DNA of 9,319 nucleotides, taken from NCBI GenBank assembly GCA_002329395.1, contig DCTQ01000010.1:2900-12218 (forward strand). Reading direction: 5' to 3'. Shown here piece after piece: positions 6,274 to 9,319 of the stretch (its first letter is position 1; each line of letters opens with the position of its first letter). A program made the position numbers and the translations under genes. The notes below the pieces were generated by a model. The model was given only the letters and a program-made list of their open reading frames with translations. It had not been told where the DNA came from and did no database searches. The DNA comes from Candidatus Avelusimicrobium alvi. GTDB lineage: Bacteria; Elusimicrobiota; Elusimicrobia; Elusimicrobiales; Elusimicrobiaceae.

Positions 6274-7562
6274 TATTTTTTGGCCTCTATTTTATCTTTG
6301 CCGAAATACGGGCGCAGGGCTTCGGGGATGATGACGGAACCGTCGGCCTGCTGGAAGTTTTCCAAAATGGCGGCAAAGGTGCGTCCCACCGCCAGGCCGC
6401 TGCCGTTAAGCGTGTGGACATACTCCTGCTTGCCCTGGGCGTTTTTGTAGCGCAGGCCCATGCGGCGCGCCTGAAAGTCCAGGCAGTTGGAGCACGAAGA
6501 AATTTCGCGGAAGCGGTTTTCGCTGGGCATCCAGACTTCAATGTCGTACGTTTTGGCGGACGAGAAACCAATGTCCCCGCTGCACAGCTCCACCACGTGA
6601 TAGGGAAGGCCGAGCTCTTTTAAAATTTCCTGCGCGTCGGACACCATAATCTCCAGCATTTGATAGGAATGTTCGGGCTTGGAAAGCATCACCAGTTCCA
6701 CTTTGTCAAACTGATGGTTGCGGATTAACCCGCGCGTGTCTTTGCCGTAGGTGCCCGATTCTTTGCGAAAGCACGGCGAATAGGCCGTAAGCTTTACGGG
6801 CAGTTCCGCCTCCGGCACGACGCGGATGCGGTTTAAATTGGTCAGCGGGATTTCGGCGGTGGAAATTAAAAACTGTTTGGGTTCGCCCGTGAGTTCGTAC
6901 ATATCTTCGCGGAATTTGGGCAGCTGGCCGGTGCCGACCAAAATCTCTTCGTTGACGATAACGGGCGGCATAATTTCGGTATAGCCTTTTTTCGCGTGCA
7001 TATCCAGCATAAACGAAATAATCGCGCGCTCCAGGCGGGCGCCGTCGCCTTTAAACAAGGCAAAGCGGCTGCCGGACAGCGCGGCGGCGGCTTCAAAATC
7101 CAAAATGCCGAGCTTTTCGCCCACGGACTGGTGGTCCAGCGGTTTAAAATCAAATTTGGGAAGCGGGATGGTGCACGGCAGGTATTCCGGATTGTCCGCA
7201 TCCGACGCGCCTACCGGAATATTTTCGTTGGGCATATTGGGGATGGACAGCAAAAGGCCGTCAATTTCTTTTTTAAGCGGGTCCAGTTCGGCTTCTTTGG
7301 CCCCCATTTCTTCTTTTAACTTGCCCACTTCGGCCATGGCTTCTTTGGCGGCTTCGTCGCCCTGTTCTTTTTTAATTTTGCCGATGGATTTAGACATCTC
7401 GTTGCGTTTGGCGCGCAGCTCTTCCACACGGGCGAGCACGGTTTTGTAAGCGGAGTATTTTTGAAGAACGTCGTCCACTTGGGCGGCCAGTTCGGGTTTT
7501 CTTAAGGATAAGCGTTTTTTGACTTCCTCGGGATTTGCAACGATGTATTTAATGTCTAACAT
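6273..7562 (-). CDS. serS: Seryl-tRNA synthetase
   Basis: A complete 429-residue class II synthetase that charges tRNA-Ser (and tRNA-Sec where present) with serine in the cytoplasm. Seen: an N-terminal charged coiled coil at about residues 30-105, which in this family grips the long variable arm of tRNA-Ser; TGQLPKF at 211-217; the TAEIPL serine-binding segment at 235-240; motif 2 with FRKESG and GLIRNHQF at about 265-285; and motif 3, NGSGLAVGRTFAAILEN, at 386-402. The length matches the bacterial type. AGAGGT lies about 6 bases before the ATG, and the gene starts 11 bases after the 83-residue membrane protein gene. Its position inside a run of exported-protein genes is unusual and it may depend on their promoter. 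Confidence 0.98.
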   Translation of the reverse strand: MLDIKYIVANPEEVKKRLSLRKPELAAQVDDVLQKYSAYKTVLARVEELRAKRNEMSKSIGKIKKEQGDEAAKEAMAEVGKLKEEMGAKEAELDPLKKEIDGLLLSIPNMPNENIPVGASDADNPEYLPCTIPLPKFDFKPLDHQSVGEKLGILDFEAAAALSGSRFALFKGDGARLERAIISFMLDMHAKKGYTEIMPPVIVNEEILVGTGQLPKFREDMYELTGEPKQFLISTAEIPLTNLNRIRVVPEAELPVKLTAYSPCFRKESGTYGKDTRGLIRNHQFDKVELVMLSKPEHSYQMLEIMVSDAQEILKELGLPYHVVELCSGDIGFSSAKTYDIEVWMPSENRFREISSCSNCLDFQARRMGLRYKNAQGKQEYVHTLNGSGLAVGRTFAAILENFQQADGSVIIPEALRPYFGKDKIEAKK

Positions 7563-7573
7563 AAAAACCTCTG

Positions 7574-7825
7574 TTATTTATTTTCTAAATCAATTAAGTA
7601 CGGCTCGGGAAACCAGTGGCGGTAGGGCTTAAAAGTAGCCACGGCGTATTCTACGGCGTAAGACGTCAGCAGCCGCGCGCTTACGGGCGCCACGGAGCTT
7701 TGCCCCGCCACCAGCGCGCCCACCGTTAAAGCCAGTAAAACAAACAGCGTTTTTACAGACATAAAAAACGCTTTAAACAAAACAGCGGCAGACTGCTCGG
7801 CAAACGAGCGGCGTTTGGCGGTCAT
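7574..7825 (-). CDS. Small single-span membrane or exported protein, unknown
   Basis: An 83-residue protein I do not recognise. Seen: a basic N-terminus (MTAKRRSFAEQ), one hydrophobic segment at about residues 23-42 (SVKTLFVLLALTVGALVAGQ) and a polar tail with aromatic residues. The start overlaps the stop of the CsgG-like gene as ATGA, and a GGGAAG sequence precedes it, which favours this start. A second Met at residue 22 (7762) would give a product that looks like a cleaved signal peptide plus a short mature chain, but it has no ribosome site. Orientation by charge puts the C-terminal tail outside the cytoplasm. Tight packing on both sides argues that it is a real gene and that it works with the lipoprotein or the TPR protein. 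Confidence 0.65.
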   Translation of the reverse strand: MTAKRRSFAEQSAAVLFKAFFMSVKTLFVLLALTVGALVAGQSSVAPVSARLLTSYAVEYAVATFKPYRHWFPEPYLIDLENK

Positions 7826-8502
7826 TTTTCTTCCCGGCGTTTGGCCAGTTCTTTGGTAAAACTTTTAACCAGGCCGCGGGCGATGTAATCGGCCGCGTCC
7901 AGCGCGCTGGAGCTTGATTCGTCCGACGAACCAATCCACACGATTTCGGCCGTTTCCACGTCCACCAGTTTGGCGATAATGCCCACGCGGGCGTTGATGG
8001 TGTATTCGGTGGGGCGTACGTCCGTAGAATGGGAATACTGCGTGCCCACGTTGCGGGTGTACCCCACATACGTGCCGTCCGGCAGCTGCATAACGTCCTG
8101 CGTATATACGGGGCGCGCTTCGCTGCGGCGGGTGGCGGTCATCGTCAGCTCGGTGCGCGCGGGCGTATAGGAGCTCACCTCGCCGATGAGCAGTACGTCC
8201 ACGCCCAAAATCCGGCCGATTTCGCGCGTCGTCTCGGGCGATAAATAGCCCGACACCGAAATATTGTGTTCTTTAAGCACGCTTTCCAGCTGGGCGCGCT
8301 CCACCACTTTAAATCCGGCGTTGATTAAATACTTGGCGAAAAGGTTCTCCACCCCCTGCATAGCGGGCCAGGTGTTGGAAAAAGCCATCACGCCGATGCG
8401 GTCCATTTGGTCAAAATCATACGACTTGCTGATAACCGTTTTAGGCGTGCATCCCCACGCAAACAGGCAGCATAAAAGCGCCAGACTTATAAATTTCTTC
8501 AT
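7822..8502 (-). CDS. CsgG-like outer-membrane lipoprotein
   Basis: A 226-residue protein with an N-terminal lipoprotein signal ending AWGC (Cys18; the -3 and -2 residues are not the usual Leu-Ala). The body fits the CsgG / curli-assembly fold: IGVMAFSN early, a helix with GFKVVERAQLESVLKE at about residues 73-92, then SPETTREIGRILGVDVLLIGEV, the typical family pattern of an alpha/beta domain. Known members include the curli secretion pore and many periplasmic-facing lipoproteins of unknown role. No curli subunit, CsgE or CsgF is in view, so curli export is not claimed. It heads a four-gene minus-strand unit and is followed by an ATGA-coupled membrane protein. No Shine-Dalgarno is seen, and a -10 box lies just 6 bases before the start. 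Confidence 0.8.
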   Translation of the reverse strand: MKKFISLALLCCLFAWGCTPKTVISKSYDFDQMDRIGVMAFSNTWPAMQGVENLFAKYLINAGFKVVERAQLESVLKEHNISVSGYLSPETTREIGRILGVDVLLIGEVSSYTPARTELTMTATRRSEARPVYTQDVMQLPDGTYVGYTRNVGTQYSHSTDVRPTEYTINARVGIIAKLVDVETAEIVWIGSSDESSSSALDAADYIARGLVKSFTKELAKRREEK

Positions 8503-8508
8503 ATGATA

Positions 8509-8514
8509 ATTATA
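8509..8514 (-). promoter_or_regulatory. -10 box of the lipoprotein-serS unit, possibly leaderless
   Basis: The minus strand reads TATAAT with only 6 bases before the ATG at 8502, so transcription would start at or beside the start codon. No clear -35 is seen. A TATTAT on the same strand at 8544-8549 could give a leader of about 35 bases instead, but that leader would also lack a Shine-Dalgarno. Confidence 0.5.
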
Positions 8515-8541
8515 TAATTTTTAGGCACCCGGAAATAAAGG

Positions 8542-8547
8542 TATAAT
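8542..8547 (+). promoter_or_regulatory. -10 box of kdsC, possibly leaderless
   Basis: A perfect TATAAT ends 9 bases before the ATG at 8557, placing the likely transcription start within about 3 bases of the start codon. AAAGG at 8537-8541 is too far (15 bases) to be a normal ribosome site and would lie upstream of the transcript. The -35 is poor. Confidence 0.5.
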
Positions 8548-8556
8548 AAATACAAT

Positions 8557-9153
8557 ATGACACCCGATAATCCGCTTTTTACCGAAAAAGCCAAAAAAAT
8601 CAAGCTGCTGCTGACGGACGTTGACGGCGTGATGACCGACGGCAAGCTGAGCTTTTTTACCGACGCCCGGGGTACGGCGCGCGAAGTGAAACATTTTGAA
8701 TCCTTAGACGGCATGGGGCTGATGTTTTTAACTTACTGCGGCGTGCAGACGGGCATTGTGTCCAAAGGCGCCAGCAACACGCTGGAATTTTGGGCCAAGG
8801 CGCTGGGGATGAGCTACCTGTTTTACAATACGTCCGTCAAACACCGCGCGCTGGAGTTTTTACAAAAAGAATACGGCATCCGGCCCGAAGAAACCGCCTT
8901 TATCGGCGACGATTTGATTGACCTGGGCCTGCTCGCCCGCGTCGGGCTGCCGCTGGCGGTGGCCAACAGCGTGCCCGAGGCCAAAAAACTGGCCGTATAC
9001 ACTTCCCCCCGCCACGGAGGGGACGCCGCCGTGCGCGACATTGCCGAACAAATCCTGCGCGCCCGGGGCGAGTGGGACCGCGTGGTGGCGGATAATATGT
9101 CCGGCATTTTCCAAAACCCGCAGCGGGAACTTTGTATTGTCAAAGGATTATAA
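8557..9153 (+). CDS. kdsC: 3-deoxy-D-manno-octulosonate 8-phosphate phosphatase (KdsC family)
   Basis: A 198-residue HAD-superfamily phosphatase that would remove phosphate from Kdo-8-phosphate to give Kdo for the lipopolysaccharide core. Seen: motif I DVDGVMTDG with D21 (nucleophile) and D23, a short SFFTD hairpin and ESLDGMGL that match the KdsC pattern (no cap domain, as in class C0), S69 for motif II, K95 as motif III lysine, GDDLIDL with D118/D119 for the metal, and a GGDAAVRD tail. The C-terminal extension after ARGEW runs about 25 residues. Related C0 phosphatases on other sugars, or the domain fused to CMP-sialate synthetases, are the alternatives; a stand-alone protein of this size favours KdsC. 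Neither kdsA nor kdsD is in the window. Confidence 0.88.
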   Translation: MTPDNPLFTEKAKKIKLLLTDVDGVMTDGKLSFFTDARGTAREVKHFESLDGMGLMFLTYCGVQTGIVSKGASNTLEFWAKALGMSYLFYNTSVKHRALEFLQKEYGIRPEETAFIGDDLIDLGLLARVGLPLAVANSVPEAKKLAVYTSPRHGGDAAVRDIAEQILRARGEWDRVVADNMSGIFQNPQRELCIVKGL

Positions 9154-9165
9154 AATTTTTACAAT
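9137..9165 (+). promoter_or_regulatory. Sigma70-type promoter for the last gene
   Basis: TTGTCA at 9137-9142, a 17-base spacer and TACAAT at 9160-9165: five of six matches in both hexamers with ideal spacing. It would start near 9172, about 25 bases before the next ATG. The -35 lies inside the last codons of kdsC. Confidence 0.7.
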
Positions 9166-9196
9166 ATAAATATCTTGCAGTATCATAAGGAGCTTT

Positions 9197-9319
9197 ATGA
9201 AAAAATTACTTCTGCTGTGCGCACTGTTCCTCTCCGTCCCCGCCGCTGCGCAGGATTACTACGGATTGCAGGAATACGGTCTTCGCAAAAACACCACCCG
9301 CATTGAATTTTACGGCGGG
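9197..9319 (+). CDS. Secreted protein, N-terminal 41 residues (cut by window end)
   Basis: The frame starts at an ATG 4 bases after a perfect AAGGAG (9187-9192) and is open to the window end. It encodes a classic signal peptide, MKKLLLLCALFLSVPAAA, with likely cleavage before QDYYG, then a mature start rich in Tyr. Too little is visible to name a family. It follows kdsC by 43 bases and probably uses its own promoter, so a role in the envelope is plausible but unproven. Confidence 0.8.
   Translation, partial: MKKLLLLCALFLSVPAAAQDYYGLQEYGLRKNTTRIEFYGG

Noticed and set aside
5635..6450. 271-codon plus-strand frame opposite the TPR and serS genes
   Set aside because: Its composition (Arg/Val/Phe/His-rich) is that expected from the complement of GC-rich coding DNA, and it crosses the junction of two well-supported genes.
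6866..7201. Arg/Pro/Ser-rich minus-strand frame within serS
   Set aside because: A frame-shifted reading of serS itself; the true frame carries all synthetase motifs.
7822..8502. Curli secretion system
   Set aside because: Only the CsgG-like fold is present; no CsgA/B repeats, CsgE or CsgF are visible, and CsgG-fold lipoproteins are widespread in other roles.

Overview
The window reads as an ordinary chromosomal stretch of a Gram-negative (diderm) bacterium. KdsC, the phosphatase that makes Kdo for lipopolysaccharide, and a small outer-membrane beta-barrel protein with a C-terminal Phe point to an outer membrane. Coding DNA is moderately GC-rich and the short intergenic gaps are strongly AT-rich. 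The combination of genes (pyruvoyl arginine decarboxylase plus ureohydrolase, secreted M3 peptidase, type II pantothenate kinase) would suit a gut-associated lineage such as Elusimicrobiota, but that is a guess from general resemblance and no marker here fixes the phylum.

Layout: (1) 1-2377, minus strand: a secreted M3 metallopeptidase followed, through an ATGA overlap, by a type II pantothenate kinase cut by the window start. (2) 2378-2544: divergent AT-rich promoter region. (3) 2545-3985, plus strand: pyruvoyl-dependent arginine decarboxylase and an agmatinase-type ureohydrolase, together arginine -> agmatine -> putrescine + urea. (4) 3986-4239: terminator cluster with a T-poor core. (5) 4240-4935, minus: outer-membrane beta-barrel protein with its own promoter and a 5' stem-loop. 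(6) 5077-8502, minus: a tightly packed four-gene unit of CsgG-like lipoprotein, 83-aa membrane protein, seryl-tRNA synthetase and secreted TPR protein, ended by a bidirectional terminator. (7) 8503-8556: a 54-bp divergent promoter gap in which both -10 boxes lie nearly on the start codons. (8) 8557-9319, plus: KdsC, then a secreted protein cut by the window end, with its own sigma70-type promoter.

The genes are mostly recognisable housekeeping or envelope functions, and I found no phage, insertion sequence, CRISPR array, tRNA or rRNA. The points most worth following are the possible leaderless divergent pair at 8503-8556, the embedding of serS in an envelope-protein operon with two uncharacterised partners, the duplicated terminator and T-poor tract at 3989-4190, and the signal peptide on an M3 peptidase coupled to a CoA-biosynthesis kinase.
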